Shown here one piece after another: positions 42,023 to 51,068 of a stretch of DNA of 64,000 bases. Below the pieces are notes generated by a model. The model was not told the origin of the DNA, ran no database searches, and worked only from the letters and a program-made list of their open reading frames with translations. A program made the position numbers and the translations under genes. The number at the start of each line of letters is the position of its first letter. Within the stretch, counting starts at the first letter, position 1. Origin of the DNA: Gemmatimonadota bacterium. GTDB lineage: Bacteria > Gemmatimonadota > Gemmatimonadetes > Gemmatimonadales > Gemmatimonadaceae. The stretch spans positions 248,001 through 312,000 of the forward strand of contig JADKAQ010000004.1 of assembly GCA_016719105.1 (NCBI GenBank), given 5' to 3'.

Positions 42023-43069
42023 ATGTTGGGCACCACCATCTGGCGCGTCGTCGTCGTGTTGGCGGGAGTGGTGCTGTCGCCGCGTGTGGCGGCGGCGCAG
42101 CCCGTCGTCCTCCCGACGTTGCACCACGTGGGGCTCAACTCGGTCGATCCGGAGCGGGCGATCGCCTGGTACTTGCGCCTGTGGCCGACGGCCACGCGAA
42201 CCGAGGTGGCGGGACAGCCTGGGGTGCAGGCCGAGATGCTCCTGCTCTTCCAGCGGGTGGGGGCGCCGCCGGCGGGCGCGTGGCGCGACGACCTCCGTCG
42301 TCCCGAGGCGCAGTCACCGTTCTGGCACATCGGGGCGTTCACCAACACGTCGACCCTTCCCGCGCGACTGGAGGGGACCGGGGTCTCGCCGCTCCCGCTC
42401 TGGACATCGCCCACCGACACGATCGGCGTGTGGCGCTCGGGGCTTGCGCCGTACGCCGGGACGCGCACCGCGATGCAGCTGGCGGCAGCGCCGCCCGCCG
42501 CCCCGGCGGAACCGCCGCGCGAGGGGGGCTTCGCCTACGTTGTTGCGCCTGACGGAGCCCTGTTCGAGTTCACGGGCGGAGCCGGGACGCGCGACGCGTT
42601 CGCGCACCTCCACTTCTTCCATGAGCAGCCGCTGTGCGCGGCCAACTGGTACGTGATGCACCTGGGGATGGGCTTGCCGCCGGTGCGTGACAGCGCGGGA
42701 GGCGAGCAGCCGCGCCCCCTGTATTCCCCGTGCGAGGTCTCACACGGGGAGGCGGGGTGGCCGTCGCTCGAACGGGTGGGGACGATTCGCCAGCCCTCGG
42801 GTGGGGTGCGCTACGCGAACGGGAGCATGGCCTGGTATCCGCGCCAATGCCTCGGCGATCGCTGTGGCGCTCCGCAGCCCCTGATACCCTCGCGCGGGCA
42901 GGTGCTCGACCATGTCGCCTTCGGCGTTCGCGACCTGCAGGCGATGCACGACCGATTGCGCCGCGCGGGGGTGCGGATCATCGAGCCGATCCATCCGTTC
43001 GGGGACACGCGGGCGTTCATGATCGAGGACCCTGACGGCCTCGCCATCGAACTGGTGGAACTCCCCTAG
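42023..43069 (+). CDS. Secreted VOC/glyoxalase-fold protein
   Basis: A 348-residue exported protein with a signal peptide ending near VAAAQ. Two VOC-fold modules are suggested: THHVGLNSVDPERAIAWYL at the N-terminal module and VLDHVAFGVRDLQAM...DPDGLAIELVELP at the C-terminus. The middle has FTGGAGT and FHEQPL segments. Glyoxalase/dioxygenase-fold proteins are normally cytoplasmic, so the signal is notable. AAAGGA immediately precedes the ATG. Reaction is unknown. Confidence 0.75.
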   Translation: MLGTTIWRVVVVLAGVVLSPRVAAAQPVVLPTLHHVGLNSVDPERAIAWYLRLWPTATRTEVAGQPGVQAEMLLLFQRVGAPPAGAWRDDLRRPEAQSPFWHIGAFTNTSTLPARLEGTGVSPLPLWTSPTDTIGVWRSGLAPYAGTRTAMQLAAAPPAAPAEPPREGGFAYVVAPDGALFEFTGGAGTRDAFAHLHFFHEQPLCAANWYVMHLGMGLPPVRDSAGGEQPRPLYSPCEVSHGEAGWPSLERVGTIRQPSGGVRYANGSMAWYPRQCLGDRCGAPQPLIPSRGQVLDHVAFGVRDLQAMHDRLRRAGVRIIEPIHPFGDTRAFMIEDPDGLAIELVELP

Positions 43070-43204
43070 CCCCCGCGCGTTGGACGAGCAGGCGCGCGGT
43101 GGAGACGGCATCCGGTTCCGGTTGACGCTCGCTGTTCCGCTCGCCAGTTTAGCCCGAGCTGATGCGCAGCTTTTGCACCCTGGTCGGCCACGCCGAGGAA
43201 TCGC

Positions 43205-44224
43205 GTGGCCCGAGGTCCTGACCAGGCTGTCACGCGCTCCGACCCCCCCTTCCGTAGCCAGCGACGCGTGGCACTCCCCCTGTTCGTCCGACGTCTCGGT
43301 GTGGGGCACCTGCTGGTGACGGCGGCGTGTGCCTCAGCGGGGGGTGGGGGGCGAATCGCTCCGGCGACGACCCCCGACTCCCTGACGGCGTCGGTGATCG
43401 GGGCCGAACGCGGCATGGCGGCGGGGAGTGGTCGCACACTGGCCGTCCCCCCGTTTCGGCAGGGGGACGCGGACTCGACGCTCGCGCCGCTGGCGTACGC
43501 GATCGCCGACTTCCTGGCCACGGACCTCTCGCGCAGCGCCAGGCTCCGGCTGGTCGAGCGCGCACGTCTCGGCGAACTCCTGCGCGAACTCGATCTCGCC
43601 AGCGCCGGCCGAGTGGATTCGGCGACGGCGCCGCGCGTCGGACGGCTCGTGCAGGCGCAGCAGCTCGTCCTGGGGGCGCTCGACCCGATGGGAGACGGTC
43701 AACTCCGCCTGTCGGTGCGTATTGCCGACGTGCAGAGCGGGCGGGTGGAGCAGGCGCTGGACGCCCGTGCGCCGCTGGCCGACATCCTCGCGGCGGAGAA
43801 GGCGATCGCCTTTCGGCTGTTTGACGCGCTAGGGGTGACGCTGACGCCTGCGGAGCGTGCGCAGGTCGAGAAGCGCCCCTCGGCGAGCGTGGAGGCGGTG
43901 TCGGCGTACGGGCGCGGGGTACAGGCGGAGCTGTCGGGCGATGCGCCGCGGGCGAGCACGGAGTTCCAGCGCGCCCTGCGCCTCGATCCGACGTTCCGGA
44001 TGGCGGGTGAGCGTGCGGCCGACGTGCAGCGGCGCGCGACGACCGCGTCGGCGACGCTCATTCCCGGCATTCGCGGGTTGGACGCGCCGGTGGCAGGGGT
44101 GGTCGACCGGCTGAACCGCCCGCTGGACCTCATCACGCTTCAGTCGCGCCCGATTCCGGGGCCGGGCGACCCGTCGTTCCCGACGACGATGGTGACCGTG
44201 GTCATCGTCGTGCGCCGGCCGTGA
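43205..44224 (+). CDS. CsgG/FlgO-like lipoprotein
   Basis: A 339-residue protein with GAGGA 5 nt before the GTG start. A hydrophobic segment with lipobox LVTAAC indicates lipidation near residue 42. The core PPFRQGDADSTLAPLAYAIADFLATDLS and RLVERARLGELLREL match the FlgO/CsgG family, which forms or assists outer-membrane secretion assemblies. A TPR-like helical stretch (around residues 220-275) follows. It is coupled to the beta-barrel gene as GTGA. It is the first gene of a three-gene surface operon. Confidence 0.75.
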   Translation: MARGPDQAVTRSDPPFRSQRRVALPLFVRRLGVGHLLVTAACASAGGGGRIAPATTPDSLTASVIGAERGMAAGSGRTLAVPPFRQGDADSTLAPLAYAIADFLATDLSRSARLRLVERARLGELLRELDLASAGRVDSATAPRVGRLVQAQQLVLGALDPMGDGQLRLSVRIADVQSGRVEQALDARAPLADILAAEKAIAFRLFDALGVTLTPAERAQVEKRPSASVEAVSAYGRGVQAELSGDAPRASTEFQRALRLDPTFRMAGERAADVQRRATTASATLIPGIRGLDAPVAGVVDRLNRPLDLITLQSRPIPGPGDPSFPTTMVTVVIVVRRP

Positions 44225-45498
44225 GCATGTGTCGGCGGTCGGGGCACGAGGGGCGAGTCACGCCGATCGTCGCGGCGACGGTGTGCCTGTTTTCGCTCGT
44301 TGGGGTGAGCGAGGCGTCGCTGGCGCAGGAGAAGCTGTTGGGGACGCACGCCATCGGTGGCGGCGCCTACTTCGAATCGGTGGTTTTCGGTGGCGACGGC
44401 GTGCGGCAGGTTGCCTTTGCCGGGATGGATACGGTGCGGGTGCGACGGGCCACGCAGTTGCTGCTCCCCGTGACCGTGGCCACCCCGCTTGGCGGCGGGT
44501 GGCGACTGGACGTCACGGCGTTTCACGCGCGTGGGACGGTGACATACGCAGAGGGCGATCGCGGGGGAGCGGAGCGCACGGGAACGCTGAGCGGGGTGAG
44601 CGACGTGCGGCTTCGCGCGTCGGGACACGTCCTGCGCGAATCGATCACGCTGACCGTGGGGGCCAACCTCCCCACCGGCACCTCGTCGCTCTCGTCGACG
44701 GAGCTGTCGACGCTGCGTGTGTTGGCGGCCCCCGGGCTGGCGATGGGGAGCTCCCCGGTCGGGGCGGGATTCAGCGGGACGTTCGGGGCGGTGTATGGGC
44801 GGGAGGCCGGTCCGTGGTCGCTGGCCATGGGGGCGTCGTACGAGTACCGCGGGCGGTACCAGCCGGTGGCCGCGCTCATTGCGGGGGCGCCGTCGGCGGA
44901 TTTCCGTCCTGGTGCGGTCGTGCGAACGTCGATTGGTGCTGATCGCTTGGTCGGGGCGCATCGCCTGCGACTCGTGGCCGCGGCGGACGTCTTCTCGGAC
45001 GACAAGCTCCGAGGGTCGGCGCAAGAGGCGGAAAGCGGGGAAGTCCTGCCCACGCTCGCGACGGTGCGACTGGGGCCGGTCTTTTCCGGCGACGCCCAAC
45101 TCCACCTTGCGGCACGTCGGTTTCGCGACCTGATTCTGTACTCCTCGTACTTGTGGCGTGCCGCGTATGCGCGGGATGGGCGCACGGCGGCTGGCTCGAG
45201 CGGGCAGTACCTGGCGGGCGGCGTGCGAGCAGCGCTGCCCTTGACGATGACGAGTGACGTGATCATGGCAGGAGAGGGGCGGTGGCATTCGGGACTTGGG
45301 GTGGATGAGGGGATGCCGACGGCGGGCGTGCGAAGCGCGAGCCTGACGCTGGGCATCGACGGCCGGCGCGGTCTCCTGTCGTTGCAGCCGTACGTTCGGG
45401 CACAGGCCGGACAACTGCACCAGCGCGGGAGCGGCGACGACGTCCGTCCGTCGTTCGTGGGCCTCGCGGGTGGTCTCGTCCTCGTCTCGCGCTTCTGA
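44221..45498 (+). CDS. Outer-membrane beta-barrel protein
   Basis: A 425-residue protein with a signal peptide ending near SLAQE, then alternating hydrophobic strands, many Gly and aromatic residues, and a C-terminal phenylalanine after LVLVSR, the usual outer-membrane protein signature. It has about 16-18 predicted strands by eye. It is coupled to the CsgG/FlgO-like gene and to the downstream lipoprotein (TGATG). It could be the outer-membrane channel or anchor of the same system. Confidence 0.75.
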   Translation: MSMCRRSGHEGRVTPIVAATVCLFSLVGVSEASLAQEKLLGTHAIGGGAYFESVVFGGDGVRQVAFAGMDTVRVRRATQLLLPVTVATPLGGGWRLDVTAFHARGTVTYAEGDRGGAERTGTLSGVSDVRLRASGHVLRESITLTVGANLPTGTSSLSSTELSTLRVLAAPGLAMGSSPVGAGFSGTFGAVYGREAGPWSLAMGASYEYRGRYQPVAALIAGAPSADFRPGAVVRTSIGADRLVGAHRLRLVAAADVFSDDKLRGSAQEAESGEVLPTLATVRLGPVFSGDAQLHLAARRFRDLILYSSYLWRAAYARDGRTAAGSSGQYLAGGVRAALPLTMTSDVIMAGEGRWHSGLGVDEGMPTAGVRSASLTLGIDGRRGLLSLQPYVRAQAGQLHQRGSGDDVRPSFVGLAGGLVLVSRF

Positions 45499-48215
45499 TG
45501 CGACTCTTCTCCATGATCTCTCCTATCGGGTCCCACACGCGGGTGGCGCGCTGGTGCCGTGTCGCGCGCCGGACGGTGCCTGTGATCGCCCTGGCCGGAT
45601 GCAGCGGCATCGCCGACTGGGTCACCCCGGGTGATCGTGCCGAGACGCTGCCGGCGCAGGTGGCGCTCAAAGCGGCGGTGCACGCGTCGACGAGCGCCGC
45701 CGACATCGTCGCCCTAGAGGTCGTGAGCCAGTACGTGCGGCGTGACGGTTCGCGCCAGCGCATGGGGGCGTCTTCCATCCCGCTCTCGACGCGGGCGACG
45801 CAGGCCGTGCCGATCCCGATCGATCTCGGTGGCTGCCTCGCCGACAGCGAACGTGATGCTGCCACGCCCACGGAGCGCGTCTGCCCGGTCGTGCTGACGC
45901 TCTCGCTCGTGGTCAACGGCGGGGTGCTCGACCGGCAGGTGATCGGGCCGCTGCGCCTTGCGCCTGGCGGAACGACCAACGTCGCACAGCCGGTGTCGCT
46001 GTTCGAGATCAGCCGGATCCAACTCGAGGTCGGTCCCGGCGCCACGCGCCTTGCCGGCGATACGGTGGTGGTGGCGTTGGGCGGGACCGTCCCCTTCCGG
46101 GCGAAGGTGCTCGACCGGGACGGAGGCGAGGTCACCGACCGCGCGGTTGAGTGGAGCAGCGCGACCCCAACCATCGCCAGCATCGCGTCCAACACTGGAA
46201 CGGTGACCGCGATCGCGTTGGGGACGAGCCAGATCACGGCGAACATCGGGACGCACTCGCAATCGCTGTCGCTGCGCGTGGTGCGCCCGCCGGCGGCGTT
46301 GTCTGTTACGGCGGGTGATGGCAGCGGGAGTGGGCGCGTGCGCTCCACCCCTGCGGGGATCGATTGCCGCATCGACGGGACCACGACGACGGGCGCGTGC
46401 CGCAGCGACTTCGCCGGCGATGCGCGGGTCGTGCTGACCGCGACCGCCGATGCCGGGAGCACCCCGCCGACGTGGGGCGACGATTGTGCGGGAGGCGCCG
46501 TGGGGAGCGACACCGTGACGTGCCAACTCACCATGGACAAACCGAGGACGGCGCGCCTGAGCTATACCGCGCTGCGCCGCGTCACCGTGCGGGGCCAGGA
46601 TGGTGATGGGCGCGGGCGCGTCAGCGGATCGTTTGGGGTCGACTGTCTGGTGGACGGGACGGCGGCGACGGGGACATGCGCGGTCGACGTGCCCGATGGG
46701 GCGACCGTCGCGCTCACGGCCGTCGCCGAGGAGATCGACGCCCCGCAGAGCTTCGAGGGGTGGGGAGGCGAGTGCGCCGCGACGACGGGAGCGGCGTGTA
46801 CGCTGATCGTTCGCGGCAATGCGCGCGACGTCGGTGTGCGCTTTCGCGCGGCTCGTCGCTTGAGCGTTGCCGTCGGCGGGACCGGCGCTGGCGAGGTGGT
46901 GGCGACGGACGGGCGGTCGTGCGTTCGTGCCAACGGCCGCTCGTTGGGGAGCTGCGACCGCGATCTGAAGCATGGCACCGTGGTGTCGCTGACCGCTGTG
47001 CCCAACGAGGGCTCGGTCTTCGCTGGCTGGAGCGGGGCGTGCACGGCGGAGACGTCGGTGCGCTGTGCGGTGACGATGTCGCAGGCGCGGACGGTGCAGG
47101 CGACCTTCACGGCGATGCGTCGTGTGTCGGTGCGCGCTGCAGCTGGCGACGGCCGCGGGCGCGTGACGGGGCCGGGTGGGCTCGATTGTCTCGTGGTGAA
47201 TGCGGTCACGAGCGGCGTCTGTGCGGTCGACGTGACGGACAGCGCGCGCTACGCGTTGGTGGCGACGCCTGACGCGGCGGCGGCCACGACGCAGTTTTTT
47301 GCGGGTTGGGGCGGCGACTGCGTGTCGGCGTCGACGCCGTCGTGTACGCTCACCATCGACGGCGCCTCGCGCGACGTGGTGGTGCGCTTCGTCGACCAGC
47401 CGCGCGTGCGGGTGGAACTCGGGGGGAACGGTGCGGGGCGCGTGAGCGCCACGAGCGCCGGCATCGCCTGCCTGCGTGCGAGCGGGGCGACCACCGGCGT
47501 GTGCGATCGCCCTGCGGCGTTCGGTGCACTCGTCACGCTGACGGCGACCGCCGGTCCCACCTCGACGTTCGTCGGGTGGAGCGGTGCATGTGAGTCGACG
47601 GCGGGGACCACGTGCACGACGACCGCCACGCGAGCGCAGACGGTCTCGGCCACCTTCTCGTTGCGCCGCGAGCCGCTGAAGCTCACGATCTCCGGGGCGA
47701 GTGCTGGCACGATCGAGGTCAACGGCGTGCCGGCGTGCTCGTTGCGCGCGGGGCAATCGTCCGTGACGTGCACTGTGTCGTTCGACGTGGGGACGACCGT
47801 GCAGCTGCGCGCCGTCGCCGCACAGGGAGGACGATTCGCGGGATTTGCCGGTGATTGCAACGGTGCCGCTCCCTGCATGACCGTCATGTCCGACGCGCGG
47901 CAGGTGTCGGCGCGCTTCGATGTGGCGGTCCAGTCGATTCCAGTGGCCGTGAACGTCACCTTGTCTGGCAAGCAGTCTGGGAGCGTGCGCTCCTCGAGCG
48001 CGGGGATCGACTGCGTGCGAAGTGGTGGGGTGACCTCTGGCACCTGCTCGGCCAACTTCGTGGTGGGGGCGACGGTCACCTTCACGGCGACGCTGGGTCC
48101 CCAGTCGCGCATCGAAGCGTGGACCGGCGCGTGCGCGCAGGCCGTGGGCACGAGCTGCACGCTGACGCTGAGCAAGGACGTCACACTGGGCGTGGCGTTC
48201 TCGAAGATCCCCTAG
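45498..48215 (+). CDS. Large repeat-rich surface lipoprotein
   Basis: A 905-residue protein with lipobox IALAGC and a BIG2-like immunoglobulin domain (about residues 170-260, SIASNTGTVTAIALGTSQIT). Seven divergent repeats follow, each about 80-100 residues with a GxGxV start, one or two Cys pairs, a GWSGxC/GWGGxC motif and a terminal strand ending in F, as in bacterial InlB B-like repeats. Repeats 2 and 4 resemble each other, as do 3, 5 and 7. It is coupled to the beta-barrel gene. It is likely a surface-exposed adhesin or stalk; function unknown. Confidence 0.78.
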   Translation: MRLFSMISPIGSHTRVARWCRVARRTVPVIALAGCSGIADWVTPGDRAETLPAQVALKAAVHASTSAADIVALEVVSQYVRRDGSRQRMGASSIPLSTRATQAVPIPIDLGGCLADSERDAATPTERVCPVVLTLSLVVNGGVLDRQVIGPLRLAPGGTTNVAQPVSLFEISRIQLEVGPGATRLAGDTVVVALGGTVPFRAKVLDRDGGEVTDRAVEWSSATPTIASIASNTGTVTAIALGTSQITANIGTHSQSLSLRVVRPPAALSVTAGDGSGSGRVRSTPAGIDCRIDGTTTTGACRSDFAGDARVVLTATADAGSTPPTWGDDCAGGAVGSDTVTCQLTMDKPRTARLSYTALRRVTVRGQDGDGRGRVSGSFGVDCLVDGTAATGTCAVDVPDGATVALTAVAEEIDAPQSFEGWGGECAATTGAACTLIVRGNARDVGVRFRAARRLSVAVGGTGAGEVVATDGRSCVRANGRSLGSCDRDLKHGTVVSLTAVPNEGSVFAGWSGACTAETSVRCAVTMSQARTVQATFTAMRRVSVRAAAGDGRGRVTGPGGLDCLVVNAVTSGVCAVDVTDSARYALVATPDAAAATTQFFAGWGGDCVSASTPSCTLTIDGASRDVVVRFVDQPRVRVELGGNGAGRVSATSAGIACLRASGATTGVCDRPAAFGALVTLTATAGPTSTFVGWSGACESTAGTTCTTTATRAQTVSATFSLRREPLKLTISGASAGTIEVNGVPACSLRAGQSSVTCTVSFDVGTTVQLRAVAAQGGRFAGFAGDCNGAAPCMTVMSDARQVSARFDVAVQSIPVAVNVTLSGKQSGSVRSSSAGIDCVRSGGVTSGTCSANFVVGATVTFTATLGPQSRIEAWTGACAQAVGTSCTLTLSKDVTLGVAFSKIP

Positions 48216-48286
48216 CGTCGGCGGCGGGAGTCGTCCTCGTCGCTCGGTGCGACCGGTGCGCGCACGCCGCCGGTGAACGCGAAAGA

Positions 48287-48317
48287 GAACGGCGCACGCG
48301 GGTTGCGTGCGCCGTTC
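48287..48317. terminator. Bidirectional hairpin between convergent genes
   Basis: A perfect 13-bp stem with a 5-nt loop (48287-48299, 48305-48317) lies between the ends of the repeat lipoprotein and the second FlgO-like gene. There is no T-run. It is the longest perfect hairpin in the window. Confidence 0.65.
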
Positions 48318-48354
48318 GTCGTGCGTGCCTCGGACGCCTGGAATGGTGCCGGTG

Positions 48355-49092
48355 TCAGCGTCCGCGTTCGACCGACGCGAGTCTCACGCGTGCGTGCTCG
48401 AAGTCCGGGTTGAGGGCGATGGCGCTGCGATAGAGCGTCTTGGCCTGTTCGTAGTCCTTCCCGTCTTCCGCTTCGAGTGCGCGGCTCATCGCCAGGAGCG
48501 CCTTGAACTGGTTGGGGTTCTTGGCGGCGGGGGCGTTGGTGCTCGCCGTGCGCACGGCGGGGAGCTTGAGCCCTGCATTGAGCTTCGTCCCCAGCTCCAT
48601 CACCAGTTCCAGGAGCTTCTCGGACTTGCCGCTCACCGTCTGTACGTAGTCGATGGTCGACGTTTCGGTGTTCACGGCGCGGACGTCGATGCGCATGTTC
48701 TGCTTGGGATCGACGACGAAGCTTCCCATGAGCATGTGGCGTGCACCGAGGATCTTCCCGAGCTTCACCGCGGTCTCCTTGTCCACCCGTTCGCTCCCCT
48801 GCAGATTCTGCTCCTCCAGAAGGGTCTGCAGTCGGTCGCGTTCGACCACGCGGACGGCGCCGTTCTGGGCCAGCTCGGTGATGAGCATCTCGGCCATCCC
48901 CTTGCTGAGCGGGGCGTACGACGCGTGATCGACCATCGCGCCGTTGGTCATGTACAGGACGGCGAGGGTGGGACGACTGTCGGATGCCTGTGCCGAGACG
49001 GGGGCCGGAAGCAACGCGGTGAGACTTGTGGCGAGCATCGCGGCGCACGAGAGACTAACGGTTCTGCGCCTGCGTAAAGGCAATGCGAGCAT
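48355..49092 (-). CDS. CsgG/FlgO-like secreted protein with TPR tail
   Basis: A 245-residue exported protein (signal peptide ending PVSAQ). The core RPTLAVLYMTNGAM...AEMLITELAQNGAVRVVERDRLQTLLEEQ is typical of the FlgO/CsgG family, with a long C-terminal helical pair (AKTLYRSAIALNPDFEHARVRLA) resembling a TPR. ATG 49090-49092 was chosen because it starts the signal. It does not have a lipobox, unlike the other family member at 43.2 kb. It could be a periplasmic partner of the same secretion system, or independent. Confidence 0.72.
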   Translation of the reverse strand: MLALPLRRRRTVSLSCAAMLATSLTALLPAPVSAQASDSRPTLAVLYMTNGAMVDHASYAPLSKGMAEMLITELAQNGAVRVVERDRLQTLLEEQNLQGSERVDKETAVKLGKILGARHMLMGSFVVDPKQNMRIDVRAVNTETSTIDYVQTVSGKSEKLLELVMELGTKLNAGLKLPAVRTASTNAPAAKNPNQFKALLAMSRALEAEDGKDYEQAKTLYRSAIALNPDFEHARVRLASVERGR

Positions 49093-49185
49093 GCGGCTCT
49101 CTTTGCGAAAGTGATCACCTGACAACACGCTCCTAACGTCGCCGCTCGTCATCAGCCTCGTCAATAGCGCATTCGTTCCGACGTC

Positions 49186-51006
49186 ATGGCCAAGACCTGT
49201 CCCGTGTGCGGCGGCAGTTACGCCGATAGCAACGCCTTCTGTCCCACGGATGGGACGACGCTCCTGTCCGATAGCGCCTCCGGTGACCTAGTCGGGAGCG
49301 TGATCGCCAATCGTTACCTCGTGAGCGCCCTGCTGGGCGAGGGGGGGATGGGGCGCGTGTACCTGGCGCGCCACGTGCGGCTCCCGCAGCAGGCGGCGAT
49401 CAAGGTCATGCACGCGGGGATGGCGAAAGACCAGGACGCCGTGGCGCGCTTCAATCGCGAGGCGGCGAATGCGGCGCGCATCGAGCACGAGCGCGTCGCG
49501 CGCGTCTTCGACTTCGGTGAGACGGCCGAAGGAATGGTCTATCTGGCGATGGAGTACGTCCCGGGGCGTACCCTGCGCTCGTTGCTCGAGGACGAGAAGC
49601 GGCTCTCGCCGACGCGGGCGGCGGGGATCGCCTACCAGGTGGCCGAGGGGCTGGATGCGGCGCATCGCATCGGGATCGTGCATCGCGACCTCAAGCCCGA
49701 CAACATCCTGATCGTCACGGACGACCAGGGAGTGGACCGGTGCAAGGTGGTGGACTTCGGGATCGCCAAGGCGGCCGACACCACGGGGACGCAGCTGACG
49801 CGCACGGGGATGATCGTCGGGACTCCCGAGTTCATGAGTCCCGAGCAGGTGGTGGGAGAGCCGCTGGATGCGCGCAGCGACGTGTACGCGCTGGCGCTCG
49901 TGGCGTTCCAGATGCTGGCGGGGGTGTTGCCGTTTACCGGGGCGACGCCGGAGCGCGCGTTGATGTCGCGTCTGATGGAAGATCCGCAGACGCTGGCCGC
50001 CGCCGCTCCCGACGTGAACTGGCCCGAGGCGGTACAGGCGGTGCTGACACGGGCGCTGGATCGCGAGGTGGCGACTCGCACGGCGTCGGCGCTCGACTTC
50101 GCGGATGCGTTGGTGGCTGCCGTCGAGGGGTGGCTGGGAGCGCCGGTGCTCCGCGGGCGCACGCCGATGAGCACGGCGGCGGTGTCGGCGACGCCACCGA
50201 CGGGTGCGGTCGCGATCGCGGAGCCGCCGCGCCCGCCGGTCGGGGCGGGGACGGGCGCATCGATCACGGCGGCGGCCAACGCGGCGACCACGGCGGCGCC
50301 CGCCGTCGAGCGCGCTGCCAGCGTCCCGGCAGCTGCAGCGTCGCGTCCGTCCCGGCTGCCGCTGCTCATTGGAGGGGTCGCGCTGGTGGCGGCCGCTGCG
50401 TGGGCGGCGTTCGGCCGGGGCGATGGCGCATCGCCGGCGCAGCCGGCCGCGTCGCCGACCGCGTCGCCAGAGGGTGTGGCGCCGCCGGTTCCTGCGCCGC
50501 CCGCCGCGGCACGGGAGGCGAGTGCCGCACCGGCGCGCGACGATGCCGCCGCGAAGGGTGGGGGGCCGGCCGCTCCCACGACGCCTAACGACATCGCCAG
50601 TGGTAGGCCGCGCGCCGACAGTGTCGTGCCTCCCACGGCTGCGCCTCCGGTGCTCGCGGGCAAGGGGGTGCCCATCGGCGGTGCGGCTGCGCCGGCGAGC
50701 GCCGCCGCCGCCGTCGCGGCGCGTCGCGGGGTCGATAGCGTTCGGCGGGTGCTGGAGGACGACAACTCGGGCGAGGGCGAGGCGAAGGCCGCCATTCCGC
50801 ATCTGCAGCGCTTGCTGCGCGACTTGGGGAGCGCCTCGGACAGCACGTGGGCGTACCTCGCCCTGGTGAGCGCCTATGGGCTCTCCGGCGATCCGCATCG
50901 CGCGTGTGCGCCGCTGCGCAGCGCGCGCCGCCTGGCCACGACCGATGCGCAACTCCGGGCGGTCACCAACTTCTTCAATAGCGAGGCGCTGGCCTGCGTC
51001 CCGTGA
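49186..51006 (+). CDS. Membrane Ser/Thr protein kinase with zinc-ribbon N-terminus
   Basis: A 606-residue protein. Residues 3-22 form a zinc ribbon (CPVCGG...CPTDG). The kinase domain (about 40-310) has GEGGMGRVYL, catalytic Lys73, HRDLKPDN (166-173) and DFG (190-192), with GTPEFMSPEQ as the activation loop. A proline/alanine-rich linker leads to one TM helix (about 393-411). The roughly 195-residue C-terminal region is outside the cytoplasm and holds RDLGSASDSTWAYLALVSAYGLSGDPHRAC, a TPR-like motif. It may sense a periplasmic cue; target unknown. Confidence 0.9.
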   Translation: MAKTCPVCGGSYADSNAFCPTDGTTLLSDSASGDLVGSVIANRYLVSALLGEGGMGRVYLARHVRLPQQAAIKVMHAGMAKDQDAVARFNREAANAARIEHERVARVFDFGETAEGMVYLAMEYVPGRTLRSLLEDEKRLSPTRAAGIAYQVAEGLDAAHRIGIVHRDLKPDNILIVTDDQGVDRCKVVDFGIAKAADTTGTQLTRTGMIVGTPEFMSPEQVVGEPLDARSDVYALALVAFQMLAGVLPFTGATPERALMSRLMEDPQTLAAAAPDVNWPEAVQAVLTRALDREVATRTASALDFADALVAAVEGWLGAPVLRGRTPMSTAAVSATPPTGAVAIAEPPRPPVGAGTGASITAAANAATTAAPAVERAASVPAAAASRPSRLPLLIGGVALVAAAAWAAFGRGDGASPAQPAASPTASPEGVAPPVPAPPAAAREASAAPARDDAAAKGGGPAAPTTPNDIASGRPRADSVVPPTAAPPVLAGKGVPIGGAAAPASAAAAVAARRGVDSVRRVLEDDNSGEGEAKAAIPHLQRLLRDLGSASDSTWAYLALVSAYGLSGDPHRACAPLRSARRLATTDAQLRAVTNFFNSEALACVP

Positions 51007-51024
51007 GGTCGACGTGACGGGCGT

Positions 51025-51068
51025 GCGCGATCGTTAGGGAGCCCGCGCAGCGCGCGCGATCGTTAGGG
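51025..51068. repeat. Direct repeat GCGCGATCGTTAGGG at the end of the kinase gene
   Basis: Two 15-bp copies (51025-51039, 51054-51068) lie 29 bp apart between the kinase stop and the end of the convergent gene. The second copy includes the TAA stop of that gene. Both contain the GTTAGG hexamer. Confidence 0.7.

Noticed and set aside
45714..47756. 680-residue frame antisense to the repeat lipoprotein
   Set aside because: Arg/His/Ala-rich composition, no recognisable domain, and complete overlap with a well-supported gene make it a shadow frame.
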